Positions 10,594-22,714 of a stretch of DNA of 64,000 nucleotides are shown here, in pieces (positions within the stretch are counted from its first letter, which is position 1; the number at the start of each line of letters is the position of its first letter). The DNA comes from Icerya purchasi (Eukaryota > Arthropoda > Insecta > Hemiptera > Monophlebidae). Position numbers and translations under genes: made by a program. The stretch is from NCBI GenBank assembly GCA_039619475.1, contig CM077115.1:538130315-538194314 (forward strand), read 5' to 3'. The notes under the pieces were generated by a model. It saw nothing but the letters and a program-made list of their open reading frames with translations. It was not told the origin of the DNA and ran no database searches.

Positions 10594-12264
10594 AAAAATT
10601 TTGTGTTGTGTTAAAGTATAAGAAATATTAAAATACCTTTTGACATTTTTTTTTAAACAAAACATGTCATATTCATTTGGTACCTTTAATTCGAGGTATT
10701 TACATCAAATTTACAGTATTTTTTTTTTTTTCTGTTTAGTATAAAAATACTTTTTATTTTATCTCATTGTTAGTGTACGGCTTATTATTCAACGAAATTT
10801 CGACAGTAATGGTAGGTAATCTTCATAGAAGTGTCTGAAACACAACGATTTTTTACACCAAAAGGACAAAATACAGTAACGACATTTGGAAAAATTTCGT
10901 TAATTATATTATTGTATACAACAAAATAATAAATGTGAATTTTAATATATTTTAGATATATTATCAAAAGTGATATAATGTAAAAACATACCAAATACGT
11001 AAGTAGATGCACACAAGGTTTTTTATGAAACAAAAGCGAATGGACTAACATGATTACCAGACCAAAAAAAAAAATCTATTAAAAAAATTTTGTTTATAAA
11101 GAAATTTTTAAAACTATTAGAAAAACCCGGTCAAATCTTTTTTTGTTCATATATAACCTTAAAAATCAAAAAAAAAAAATTATTTAAAAACTTACTTGTT
11201 GATAAATAAATAGCTTTTATGCACTATTATTGTGCTTATATTCTTCCTTCACTTATAAATAATTAAATTTTTTTTTATTCTTTTTATTTCTTAACAAAAA
11301 AACAAATACAAATAGCATAAAAAAAAAATGTAAAACTGTATAAAATCACGGAGAAACACTTACTGACAATACTCACGTTCGAAATCACATTATATACGCT
11401 GTGAATTATAGACACTCAATTGCGCTAATGACTTTTGACATTTTCATTGACTGATTATCTTGTCATCAATTGAAAATAAATGCATTCCTAATCAGCCTAC
11501 AATAAGAACTACATATCTCAATGGAATAACGGAATTAATATTCATGTACGTTGATTAATTATTAATTAAAACTTTATTTTTTATGCATTTTTTAATCCAT
11601 CGACGGTTTTGTGTTTGTTACAAAGTGATATTTAATACTGATTATTTATTTCGTTTATTTCAGATTGAAAAATGAGAATAAACCCATTATATGTTATGAA
11701 TTTATTATTAGCTTAGTTCCAAACGGATTTAAAAAAACCATGTTCGCATATTTTCTGATGATGTGATTTAAATGAATTGTAATTTAAATTTACATATTAG
11801 AAATAATATAATAAAACTTCAATCATTGGTTCACAACCAATTGTCTTCACCATTTTAAATATTCCTGGTACCAAAGTGGTTATGTAGATGAAAGATCGGA
11901 TAAATACGAAAATTCTGTAGATTTCAGTTTTGGAGATCCTTGTAATGCGCATTGTGAAATAAAAGCATGCACAAATGTCGCTACTCTATGTAGTCCTTTT
12001 GTTGTAAAAAAATCATCGTGTTTTAAACACTTCTATGAAAATTACCATTACTGTCGAAATTTCGTTGAATAATATGATGTACACTTGCAATGAGATAAAA
12101 TTCAAATAATTTTTATACTAAAAAGAAAAGGAAAAAATACTATAAATTTTATGTAAATACCTTGAATTAAAGATAACGAATGAATATTATATATTTTGTC
12201 AAAAAAAAAAATGTCAATAGGTATTTTAATGTTTCTTATACTTTAACACAACACAAACTTTTTA
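10594..12264. mobile_element. Long-TIR element (arms of about 270 bp), non-coding
   Basis: The left arm, 10594 to about 10866, and the right arm, about 12000-12264, are inverted copies at roughly 85% identity. Both begin with TTTGTGTTGTGTTAAAGTAT from the outside, and both include GTATTTACAT, ATTTTATCTCATTG and ACGAAATTTCGACAGTAATGG. The 1.1-kb middle has no credible ORF; the 88-codon minus ORF at 10785 spans an arm and lacks any motif. I read it as a fold-back-like DNA element. Confidence 0.7.
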
Positions 12265-12385
12265 AATGCCTACTTTATCACTTTTTAAATTTTTTTTTTT
12301 TTTATGGGTACGCCAACGAAGAGCAACAGCCCAATCAGCCAAGGAATCTAAGTAATAGTTCAAAAGGAGAATAACATATTAGATT

Positions 12386-15300
12386 TCAATCTGGTGCGAG
12401 ATTGAATGAATAAAAGAAGCTAGAATAGGAACAACTGTCAAGGAAGGAAATGAGAGAACATAAGAGTGTCATTATATGGAGTAGGAAGACGAAGATCCAA
12501 AAGCCGAGAATAAAAGAGAGAACGTTCTGAAGAGAGTGAGGAACATTCGAAGAAGACGTGATTGATATCACACAGAAAAAAGAAATCTTCTGGGTGAAGA
12601 GAATATCGCGGGGGGAAGAGACGAGGGAAAAACGAAAAAGTGACGAAGGGAGAAAGGTATGACCGAAACGAAGACGACATATAGCGGTGATCAGGGGACG
12701 ACAAAGGGAAGGAAACATGTCGAACCATCTGGTCAAAGAAGGTAAGGGCTGAACGGAAAGATAAAAGAAATTCGGATTTGAGAAAAGAGAAAAATAAATA
12801 TCCTTCCATAATGTAATATGGAACTGTTTGGAAATATGATTAATATTGTGAGCGGAAAATTTATGAAGAGGATATCCATTGGAAGCTCCTGAGCGAGCCA
12901 AGGAATCAGCCACCTCATTACCCTCAATTCCAGCATGGCTAGGAATCCACAATAAATCAATTTGGATCGAACGGAACAGGAATAATTCGTGAATTAGATT
13001 GCGAATAAGGAGAATGAAAGGATCAAAAGAGGGCAACGGTAAGGGAGAAGAGACTGCCTGCAAGACACTTTCAGAGTCAGCTATTAAAATAAATTTATCC
13101 GAGAGGAGGATAGAAGAGGAAGAGATAAAAAGAATTGCATGAAGTATGGCAGCAGATTCAGCAGTAAATATAGAGCAGCAGGAAGGAAGTTTAAAGGATT
13201 CCGGAGTAGTTGTGAGAAGGAAAAACAAAGACGGCACCAACCCCATCAGCACTCTTAGAACGATTAGTAAAAATAACGGAATGATTGGGATATAAAGAGC
13301 TTAAAACCATTTGAAATTCAGATCTAACTATAGAGTGAGGAAGGAATTTGGCGGAACTTGACAAATGAAATACGTGAGGAGGATGTAAGAGACTAAAATA
13401 ATTAAGAGAAAAGTACGGAGATTTATCATAGGAGAAAATATAGTTTAAATAAATTTGATATCAGATTCATAATCAGCAACCTCGAAAACCCTTGTATACG
13501 AATTTAATTCAAAATCCGAACGCTTGTCATTCCGGTTTTTGTTTTTTTTTTTTGTGTTGGGGGTGATTCACCTATGTAGGGGTAAAATTAACAAAAACAC
13601 CGAAACAGATCAACTTCATTTTATCATTTTATTAATTTATTATTTTTTTTAGGTTTTCACAAAAATAAATTAAATATGAGGTTTCAACCCCTATAAAATA
13701 GGGATTGCACCCCTTCATGTTCAACTAATCATGAATTAAATGCTTCCCCGAAAGAAGTAATCTCCATTTCGTTTTACCAAAAAACATTAAGTGTTAGTCG
13801 AGATATTTAGAAAGATCCCCCCTTCCCATCACCCTTTTTTTTTAGTTCACTTCAGGAGTACTTTTCACTCCCTTAATGTTTATTAGCAGATATAAAATAA
13901 CATAGGTCTTTTATTTTTACATGTTCTACAGCATATATCAATTTCATTAAAAATCGATGGGATCGGTTTGGCGTACTTTCCTAGTTGTGGCGGATAATAG
14001 ATTTATAGAGCATAAGGAATACTACAGGGTCCCCGCCCCAATTGGAAAACGACAAAGCCTTTCAGATATTTAACCGCTTTAGTGTAGATGAATGGAGATA
14101 ATTTATATGTTGTGAGAATGATAGTCGACTATTAAGATAGATGTCTAAATATCGGAAGGAGGTAACAAAGGGTTGGCGCAGATTATTGATAGATACGTTG
14201 ATTAACGCTAGATTTCAGGAGCGATAAGTGAAAATATGTAGTACACGAGGATTTTAAAGAAGCAATCATAAAGTGAATTTCTGATAAGGAACTTTCCAGA
14301 ATACGTAAGGACTCCTGCAACTTGCGGCGAGCTTCTGGAATAATTAGAAGCAGCTGTATAAAGGATGTCGTCAGCAAAAAACAGAGACGAAGAAGGTATA
14401 GGATGTGAAGTGATATTAAGAGCATATATATATTAAAGGGAGTGGGGCTAAGACAAATTCCCTGTGGGAGACCGCGGAAGACTCTTCGTATAATTAACTC
14501 ATCTGATGAACTTATATGAATGGTTTTATTTTGGAAGAGATTCATAATTAAGGAAGTGAAATGGGGAAGTAAATTAATGGAGTACAGTTTATTTCGAACA
14601 ATTGGGAGATGAACGCTGTCAAAGGCACTTGAGACATCAACAAAAGCGGACAATGTGAACCTCTTTTGGATGAATGACTTATAGATATGGTATAGGAAAA
14701 AGGCAACACAATCGATCCACAGCCAGGACGAAATCCATACATATTATTAGGAAATACATTACTATTTCCCAACCACCAAACAAGACGTTTGTTTAACATG
14801 AATTCGAATAGTTTCCTAAGACCACTAGCGAGGGAAATACAGCGAAAAGCCGAAGAGTCTTTATCCTTTGGAATGGTGACGGAGTTCCATGTAGGAGGAG
14901 TATAGCCAGAAAAGAGGATAGAGTTAAAAGTGTTTTAGAGGATTCCATAAAATTGTTTAGGAAAATTTTTAAGAACAGAGGATTCTGTCTAAGCCTGCAG
15001 GTGAATTTATGTTTTTAGGAAAAGCAATAAAGAGCTCGCTAACAGTTAACGGAGAGGTTAGGAAGTAAGGGGGAAAGTTTGAGCTATGTGGAAAAGGATC
15101 TAGTTCCTCGGCACTAGGAACATAGAGGGGGGCTACGCCTCAACGAAAGAAGAAAGTCTATCTTCTGAAATTCTGAAAGATCCACATAGGAAGGACGGGA
15201 AGACCGTGGATTCCGAAAGGCTTTGGCCTAAACAGAGTACATCTAAAAATGGATGAACAAAAATCAGCGCATGACGCTTTCTTTATCTTTTTATAAACAT

Positions 15301-16323
15301 ATCTTGATTTAGCATTTGCTTGTCTGTATGACAAGAAGTTATCGACGGTAGGATTAGAGCGAAAGTTGCGAAATACGGACAAACTAGATTGGTAAGCCAG
15401 CGAACAATCAGTAAGAACGACGCATAGATACGCTTGATATTTCCGATGGGACTCTTCTTAGGAGGGGAGAAAGAGGTTAAAGCCGAAGAAATTAACTGGA
15501 TAAACTCCTGATACTGAAGAATAAAATCAAGATTAAGATTGAAACAAAAGATGGAGGATTCAAGAAAGGAATGGAATTTGGACCAATTAATTTTCGAAAG
15601 ATTCCAGCGAGGAGTGTCGGAAGTGTTATGTTGAATGGACGAAGCCGCACCATGAACAGAAACAATTATGGGGATGTGGTCACTGCCAAAAGTCCCGTCC
15701 AGAGTGCTCCATGAACAATTCAAACTTAAATTAGGAGAGGAGGCAGTAAGATTACGAGAACTGAAAGAAGAGGTGTTTTTGAAATATGTAGGAAAACCAT
15801 CGTTGAGAATGACAAGACTATGGTCTAATAACAAGATCTGAAGGAAGGAACCATTACGATTTTGGGTCAGAGACCCCAGGCGAGAGAGCAGGCGTTCTAG
15901 TCTCCCCGATAATAAACGGATGAGGAAGGGAATCAAAAAAAGATGGTAAATGAAGATCTTTGAGGTTGCATAAGGGAGAGGGGGATGTATACAGAGGCCA
16001 GGTTAAGAGCTTGACGTAATTTAGCGAATGAGGAAGGGGTAGAAATGTAAATAAAATTTGGAGTATGGGAAGGGCTAGATGTGATTGGAAGGTTAATGGT
16101 ATGAGTAGTAAATGGAATGCCAATTCTAACCAGGATAGAAGCTCCACCATATCCATCCTCGCGATCGCATCTAATAATCTGGAAGCCTCTGATGGAGAAG
16201 TCTACTGAATCTGAGAACCAAGTTTCAAAAAGAAAAGCCCTATGGATGTCTGTATATCAAGCAAATTTTCAAGGGCTAATTTGTTTGCCCAAACACTACG
16301 ACAGTTCCATTGAAGAATCTTAA
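12386..16323 (-). pseudogene. ORF2 remnant: endonuclease + reverse transcriptase + RNase H (family A)
   Basis: At 16323 the frame opens MIKILQWNCRSVWANK, the N-terminus of an EEP-type endonuclease. ETWFSDSVDFSIRGFQ and REDGYGGASILV follow, then at about 15660-15690 SDHIPIIVSV, the catalytic SDH motif. RT pieces: MYGFRPGCGS (about 14720), SAFVDVSSAFDSVHLP (about 14630), RGLPQGICLSPT (about 14480) and LFFADDILYTAAS (about 14360-14390). RNase H: the first motif reads IFTNRSKS where family members have IFTDGS, so the first catalytic Asp is Asn; then ESAAILHAILF, FILIADSESVLQAV and LLWIPSHAGIEGNEVADSLA are intact. C-terminus CVISITSSSN/CDINHVFFECSSL. At least five frameshifts. Dead, but the most complete guide to the family. 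Confidence 0.85.
13445..13985 (-). repeat. Dispersed repeat D, minus-oriented copy inside LINE copy 2
   Basis: Inverted copy of 9992-10538 (see that entry for landmarks). It separates RT thumb sequence (right) from RNase H sequence (left) of the LINE, so it inserted after the LINE did. Confidence 0.75.
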
Positions 16324-16808
16324 TCATGGAATTTATTGAGTAAATTAAGAGAATAAAAAAGTAGAGCTGGAGGAAAGAAATGAGGAAGGAGAGGTGAGAG
16401 GCCTAACGTAAAAATGAACGGAAAAGGACCGAAATTGAGGAAAAAACACATCCTTATAATGAAATGAGTCGTCGCGATAGCCTGGTTGCTAAAGCACTTG
16501 ACTTCCGTTATGGTTCGATCCCGAGTGACGACAGAACTTAATGGAAATAAGAAATTATTCCGAAGGAAATACCGTAGGAATGTTTCAAAATCTGAGGATA
16601 AAATAATATTATGCTTAGTGAGCAGCTCCATAATACCGGAAGACAATGCTTCTATAGGCAGAGAGATTCCGTTGTTCTTGGGCTGAGGTTCAAGTTGATT
16701 AATGCCTGCATTCTTTAGAGCCCAACCCCTCTCCAGGACTGGCTTATGATTGGCTGAAAGTGGAGGAAAATTTGAACGAAGTTTAGAGATATGTTTGGTT
16801 AGTGACAA
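16320..16808 (-). pseudogene. Possible ORF1 tail of LINE copy 2
   Basis: A 162-codon minus frame directly upstream of the endonuclease start. Within it SLPIEALSSGIMELLTKHNI and LSSDFETFLRYFL look like a folded C-terminal gag segment rather than noise. The downstream third of the frame runs through an inserted tRNA-like sequence (16468-16539), which supplies unrelated residues (TRDRTITEVKCFSNQA). No CCHC knuckle is visible in what remains. Assignment as ORF1 rests on position and orientation only. Confidence 0.4.
16468..16539 (+). ncRNA. tRNA-like insertion (pseudo-tRNA or SINE head)
   Basis: GTCGTC at 16468-16473 pairs with GACGAC at 16527-16532, as acceptor-stem arms. Between them are an A-box-like TAGCCTGGTTGCTAAAGC (16478-16495) and a B-box GGTTCGATCCC (16512-16522). 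The 65-nt core is too short for a good tRNA and the anticodon arm is unclear. It is flanked by AATGAAAT and AATGGAAAT, a possible target duplication. Confidence 0.5.
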
Positions 16809-16869
16809 GCAATAGTGGAGAAGTTAAATAAAATTCACAAGAATACACTTTTTATAGAATAATATTCAA

Positions 16870-17460
16870 TTATTATATGTTCCGGATGAGTTTCAAAGCC
16901 GATAACTTCATGAACGTGGAATGTTCGCAGTAAATATTCCGTGATCATGAAGCTACCGATTTGAAACGCATTAAAATATATAATAATTTATGTATTAGAT
17001 TTTTTCTTTTTTCTTTTGTTAGTCTTTTAAACTAAAAATATTTTTCATTATTTTCCGAGAGTCTATATTTGTTACATTTCAGGATGATTATTAATATAAA
17101 AATATAATTGAAGAAAACCTTAAAATTGTTGTCACAGTTGCCGTAATGAAATGCTTTATGCGTCTCAAATTTAAAATTATTTTTGTTTAATTATTTAGTG
17201 GAAGCGACAACGGATAATTTCGAAGTAATTTTGAGAGAATAGTGTCTACATGAATATATACAGTTAAATGAAAATTGTTACTGTTCCACGTAAAAATTGT
17301 AGAAAATTATGTTAACCTATTTTCTAAAATTATAAAATATTAAATTAAGTATAATTTTGTTTGTTGTTTTTGTAATTATAATTAATACTCCGTGCAAAAA
17401 TTAATAAAATTTGAATTTTGGAAAAACTCTCTTTTCAAATTAAAACAATTAAAATGAATT
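16870..17460. other. AT-rich spacer, nothing recognised
   Basis: No ORF, repeat end or RNA gene seen between the LINE copy 2 region and the next LINE fragment. Confidence 0.4.
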
Positions 17461-17469
17461 TTGGTTAGA

Positions 17470-18160
17470 CTTTGGGCCATGCATAATATCTAGACTATTT
17501 ACGTCCCAAGAGTCTCCGGTTACAGGACTGCCCTTAATCCATTATCTGCGACGAATTGAAACACTGCGCTCTGGTTCATTTCTGAATTCGGGAGGACATG
17601 GCTGAGATTATCAAATTCGTGTCTCGTTCTGGAAGGTTGGAATGTAGGGCAATTTATGAGAATATGATCAACCGCCGGTGGCTCTTGTGCGCGGCAAAAT
17701 GGGTGAGAGGTTGGAGGGTGTCCGCCCTCCAACAAATAGTCGTGGAATAGTCGCGTGTGACCGAGGCGTAAGCGGATGATACTCGTAAGGTCTCCTGGGG
17801 GGGTGGGGGAGCACCATGGCTCTACGGACTTCTTAATACTCTGGCAGTGGGACGGAGTGGAGATGTGTTCTTGGTTCCACTGTTCCATTATTCGACTTCA
17901 TATTGCATCTGATATTTGAGAGGATCCAAGGATGTTTTGTGGATTGGGGGCTGTAATGATTGAGTGAGCTGCTATGTCCGCCTTTTCATTCCCTGGGATA
18001 CCAGCATAACAACCCTTTGACTGCAGCTCCATGATGAGTATCAGGACTTGGTTTGTTAAGCCCCTCCTCGGGGTTCCACTTCCTATCATCTTAGCTACCA
18101 CTAATGAATCTGGTATCAATAGTATGTCACGCGTTGGCTCTATTAGGAAAGCCGGGAATT
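17470..18160 (-). pseudogene. 3' fragment of a second RNase H LINE family
   Basis: Reading leftward: ILLIPDSLVVAKMIGSG (an RNase H catalytic Asp segment) at about 18060-18130, then YAGIPGNEKADIAAHS at about 17955-18005 (the family HxGIxGNExAD; His is replaced by Tyr). From 17888 to 17520 the C-terminal region reads IIRLRLGHTRLFHDYLLEGG, an HPFCRAQEPPAVDHILINCP Cys/His motif, then NGLRAVL and stop. The protein differs from family A (no CDPNHVLFEC), so it is a separate lineage. A frame change lies at about 17890. Only the 3' part inserted or survived; repeat C follows directly at 18165. Confidence 0.8.
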
Positions 18161-18164
18161 TTAT

Positions 18165-18526
18165 TATAAAATAAGGAAAAAAAGTAAAAACAGCCAAGCG
18201 ATAGTTCTGATAAAAAAAAAAAAAAAAAAAATCATTCAAAGCGAAAAATGAAAGCATTTTTTAATGTACTTTACACAATAATAAATTACCGAGTTCTTTT
18301 TTATTTGTATAAAATATGCCGCGGCGGTCAAACATTATCAATAGTAACAAAAAACATTCCATTCTTAATACAATTTGCCTTTAAGTTTTCGTTTACGAGA
18401 CTTTTTCTATAACGACAGGTCTATTTTCATTGTGTTATTGCCAGTACATTTTAGTTAAAATTTTTACGAAACGCATAAAAAAATTTATTATATATTTCAG
18501 TTTTTTTAGGTGGGTTGAATCCTCTC
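18165..18526 (+). repeat. Dispersed repeat C, copy 2
   Basis: Direct copy of 9655-9990. It sits against the 5' break of the 17.5-18.2 kb LINE fragment. Confidence 0.7.
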
Positions 18527-19995
18527 AGTAAAACTTTTGAAAGGGCCCAAGCTCCGTAAATCCTTTAAAATCAGCCTGTATAATTACAAATGTAAATATT
18601 AGACGTTAAATAAAAAATTTGATAAATCAGATCTATTTAAATGGGGTCTTGAAATCGACGTGTTGTAAACTTTATTATCAACTTTTGTAAAGTAACATAT
18701 ATATTGCTTGAATTAGTTAATGGTCCTTATAAACGTGAAATATTTAAAATGCGAATAAACCAAAATTTAATTTGCGATTTCTCTGTTTCTACTGATATTT
18801 TATTTACCTTCGCTTCGATCTATTGGGTTTATTATTATTATAGAAGCGGAAAAACGTTTTTGTAAACTTCTGGTAACCAGGGAATCGAAAGGATCTAAAT
18901 CGGGAATTTAAAAATTGTTGAGGAAATAGATAATATATTAATTTAAATTATATATTTTTTGTTTATACAAGTTTGTTAATTAAACTTAACATTTCTTCGT
19001 TACAACTACTGTTGTTACAACGAATTTCATTTTTTCACTGATAATAGTTTTGAAGTAGAATTTTGTCACTGAAAGCAAACTACTTAAATCAAAAACGGTA
19101 TGCATACCTGCCTGGCTAGAAACCTTTAAAATTCTGAATGTAAAGAAAAGAAAGAACTAATATTAATTGTGGAAATGTGTTAGTGTAACGGTTTAAATGT
19201 TTTTGATAATTAATAGTTTTATGACTTTTTTGAGATCCTTTAAAGCCGGGCAGAATTTTTTATGTACGAAATTAATTGGCTCAGCTGTCCTTTGCAGTGC
19301 GTTTGTTTTTTTTTTTTCTTCAAAAAATAACCGTTATTTTAATTAAAAAGACATTAAATTAGATTAGTCCTCCTTCCCAATAGCTGTTTGCCAAGGGCGT
19401 ATTTGATTTCTTAAAAATATTCCGTAATTACGGTACATCATTTTTGAAATAATCATTTGAATTTAGTGAAATTAAACTTTGTCCCAAATAGTAACGAAAA
19501 ATCTTGAAGAGAAAACATGTGAAAAGTAAAATTTTAAAATACATTAGCTTCGAAAAATTGTCGACATAAACGTTAGCCACGGATGAACGTTTAATTTTAG
19601 TGGACACTTTTTACTGTTTAAATGAGCCGTTTAATCTGACTGCTAAATTTTTCACAATCAAACATTCTCTACATTAAAACAAAAAATGTTGGAACTTTTC
19701 CTTTTTGGCGTTTAAACTATAATTCTGTTAAATGGCAGATAAAAACATTTAAAAATTTTCCTTTTGGTAATATTTTCTAAATCCTCGTGAAAATCGTACA
19801 GTTTTCATTTCAATTCTTAATTTTTATTATCGTCCTAAAAAATTCTGTAACCCCTTCGTGGGAGCTGCTGAGAATCTGATCTCATTAACGTCCGGATTTA
19901 AGCTTTGCTCACTAGAATCTTTCATTCCTGTAGGATACAGTTCGTCATAGTGGTGGCTCATAGGCATCGTCATTACACTAAACCCATACATTTTT
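18527..19995. other. Long AT-rich region without recognisable genes
   Basis: About 1.5 kb with no motif-bearing ORF. A 64-codon minus frame at 19827-20021 overlaps the left MULE terminus and is not credible. Confidence 0.4.
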
Positions 19996-20280
19996 ATGGG
20001 GTTAGGGGCAGTCAGAGGCACGAAAAAACAAGTATTTTTAATAATTTTTTTTTATCAGTAATTTTATGTATTTTATAAAAGTAAGAATACTACATCATTA
20101 TGTCATGTTTCAGCTTGATTTCACCCAAATTTGAAAAAAAAATATTAATTATGTAAAAAGTTATCGCTATATGTATCGACCCCTGTTCCACAAGTAGCCC
20201 TTTGCGGTGACCACCATAACTTCTCAACAGTTTACCTAAAATCATTCAAATAAAAAAAAATTAGTATTTTAATAGTTAAT

Positions 20281-20440
20281 CTAGTGGCTGATCGAAGCTT
20301 TTTTTTTTTTTTTTTTGAAAATAAACAAAATGGCTGACTCAGATAATTTATTCACGAGTTTTCAGGAAAAAAGCAACAGTAAATTGTTTATAAAAAATCG
20401 ATTTTTGGGGGGGAAAAAAATCCTTCGATCAGGCACTAGT
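20281..20440. mobile_element. Small MITE nested in the MULE 3' untranslated part
   Basis: The left end CTAGTGGCTGATCGAAG (20281) is inverted as CTTCGATCAGGCACTAG (ending 20439). TTAAT flanks both sides (20276-20280 and 20441-20445). About 160 bp, no coding capacity. Confidence 0.65.
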
Positions 20441-20597
20441 TTAATATATTTTAAAAAAGTTGTATAAATTTCATTCAAATCCACCGAGCGGTTTTTGAAT
20501 GATAGTGGTCACCGACTTTGAAAACATAGTTTTGAGAAAAACGCGTTTAAAGTTTTACCACTCGATTTATGTATAGAAAGAGGAATCATTTAATTAC

Positions 20598-22334
20598 TTA
20601 CACCGGGTCATCTATTCCTGGGCCATATAATAATTCTTCAGCCGATGTAGCAGCTTCTGCAATATCGATTTGCTGTTGTCTACGTTGCATTCTACCTTCT
20701 CGAGTGTTATCGTTAGCGCGCTTATCTGCCACCTTCATACGGGCAGCATCCGTTTTTTCGGCATACCGATGAGAATTGGGCCCACAATTTAATCCCAGTC
20801 TATTCATAATTATCAATAATGAATGTATACCTTCATTAAATATACCAGTAGCAATGTATGCAGCAATCTGTACGATGGTATAACTAGTATTTATAGTTTT
20901 TGGGCATATTTTCCACACTAGTTGATTAAAGCTTTCATTATTGTTTTGATTAAATCTACCGACACATCTTGAGAGTAAGTTGTCACTACGCAGGTCGTTA
21001 TAAATTGGTTCGATGGCCTTTAAAACATCAGGAGGTAAGGAAGCAAAATCTTGAGTGTAAGTATCAAGTTCTCCATACGCTTCAGAGCGCTGATAAGAGC
21101 ACTAGGAATCTTCGCCTTTTGGACACATACTGTGATTTGGATTATCATTGGTTGAGCCGTAATGATAAAATGTCGCCATGATTGCAGATTTCATATCTTC
21201 GACAGAATCACAGTGTCGACGTATTGTTAATTTGTCAATTATTTTTCCCGTAAGTTTACCTCTACCGCCAAGACCTTTATTTTTGGTTTTCAATGTTCGT
21301 AATCGAGTCCCCATTCGCTTCTGAACATGTCCTACACACTCCTTCTTATTTACGGATGTATTAACGTAGGGATTTGCTTTTACAATCCCTGAATAAGTTT
21401 TTGAGTCCCCATCTCCAATATAATTAGCATATTTAACCGCATATTTAATTTCAGACTGCTGAAACATTTCGACCATTGAATCTACTTCCATCTTCCCAGA
21501 TGACCCCTTATGATTAGCAGTACACTCATTTTCGTGCGTATCATGCCACTCCTCGTATTCAGCCGTATTTATTTTGTTCTTCCAATATTCACATTGTTTA
21601 CAATATGCACTTTTAATATTTAAATCAAGAATTTTACCGGTAAAATAACCAATTAAAGAAGAAACTCCAAATGAAGATGTATATCCACGCTTGTGCCATG
21701 TTCCATCCCCACATACAGTCAATTCATTCGTATCTTTATTTACACTTGTTGACATTGCTTGCTTTTCATCGTTCACAGCTTTTTTCAACAAAGATTCTGC
21801 GACAGCTGTACTACAATCTAATATTTGCTTCAATAATATTATATAAGTGTTTTTATCTAAAAATGACGGCATGTCCATTAGACCACAAAACTTTCGCATT
21901 CCTTCGAATCCTATTCCTAGTATTCTCATTACTAATATAAAACGCCTATTTATTTCAAACGAATGTCCAACGAAAGAACAGGAAGGAATGTATTCATTTA
22001 CATAATTGTAACATGAAACTACAATTTTAAATCCCAGGCCACGTGTGCTTGCCGTTTGAAATTTAACATTTCCGTTACACTTTTTACACTTAACAATACT
22101 CGAAATAGCATTAAATACCATAATAAAGTTAATAACTCTAAATTCAGTACTACTATCTTCGGGTACATCTTCTTCAATGCTGCGTTTCAATTTTTTAGAT
22201 GACGTACTGCTAATACTTTCATCACGTTCCGCTGTTTTCGGATTGAAAACATTTTTTCTTTTACCGAGAAGCGATTTACGAAAGTTCTTAGAGCTCCGAA
22301 GTTCTCTCGAACCTTTTGCAAAATCACGTCCCAT
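20598..22334 (-). pseudogene. Mutator-like transposase interrupted by one TAG codon
   Basis: From the ATG at 22334 the frame is open for 410 codons, stops at a TAG (21102-21104), and continues in the same frame to a TAA at 20598: 578 positions in all. Residues 1-60 are basic and disordered. A Cys motif follows (C83, C86, C108). The DDE-type core has GDGTWHKRGYTSSFG (Asp210), then YIGDGDSKTYSGI (Asp308/310), a CVGHVQKRMGTRLR helix, and past the stop RFNQNNNESFNQLVWK (Glu467). The C-terminal tail is AIFNEGIHSLL-like and basic (DKRANDNTREGRMQRRQQQ). The stop falls in MCPKGEDS*CSYQR, where relatives have Trp, so TGG to TAG is the simplest reading. No frameshift anywhere. It would cut and re-insert the element in the nucleus; as read, only the N-terminal 410 residues are made, without the Glu. 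Confidence 0.85.
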
Positions 22335-22714
22335 GATAAATTACTCGAAAAATTTTTTTTAAACGCTTAACTATTAACTGCTCACTGCAACTATCACAGC
22401 TGGTATACTGATGAAAAACAAATAACTTTCAGCACTTTTGCAATCTAAAATTGGTAAATGTATCTCTATGAGTGTATAATAACAAACAATCTATGACAAT
22501 AGAACCCGAAAAATCGGTTGTCTATAGCTGCCGCCAGCTTCCGGTTCTCGAACGTCAAAGAGCCCGCCGTTCATTGTTGAATAACTCGAAAAGTATTTGT
22601 CGGATTCTCTTAATATTTTCAGAGAATATTTTAAAAATATTATACTTTGAGAAAATGCAAAAAAAAAAAAATCGTTTTTTTGAAAATTCTGACTGCCCCT
22701 AACCCCGTAAGTAA

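Larger units (their letters stand above)
12288..16330 (-). mobile_element. RNase H-bearing LINE (family A, copy 2), longest copy, split by repeat D
   Basis: The poly-T at about 12290-12303 is the minus-strand tail, followed by a 3' UTR containing AACAGCCCAATCAGCCAAGG. Reading leftward: endonuclease (16330 to about 15690), linker, RT (15000-14000), insertion of repeat D (13445-13985), RNase H (13440-12830), Cys/His C-terminus (about 12520-12600). Compared with copy 1, the insertion has cost part of the thumb: the text stops at MLYKSIIRHN on one side and resumes at FHLSSSAKFLP on the other. A likely ORF1 tail lies upstream (16320-16808). Confidence 0.85.
19998..22706 (-). mobile_element. Mutator-like (MULE) DNA transposon with matched 19-bp TIRs
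   Basis: GGGGTTAGGGGCAGTCAGA at 19998-20016 is repeated exactly inverted at 22688-22706. The 2.7 kb between holds one transposase gene on the minus strand (20598-22334) and a small nested MITE (20281-20440). The TIRs are short for a MULE and I found no 9-bp target duplication at their outer edges. The perfect TIRs and nearly open transposase suggest recent activity. Confidence 0.8.

Noticed and set aside
10785..11051. 88-codon minus ORF with a hydrophobic segment
   Set aside because: It overlaps an arm of the long-TIR element and has no support from the other arm.
16117..16323. 68-codon plus ORF
   Set aside because: Shadow of the endonuclease on the minus strand (QWNCRSVWANK).
19827..20021. 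64-codon minus ORF near the MULE left end
   Set aside because: It crosses the TIR, so it mixes element and flank; no motif.
20969..21940. Plus-strand ORFs at 20969, 21671 and 22177
   Set aside because: All are antisense to the MULE transposase.
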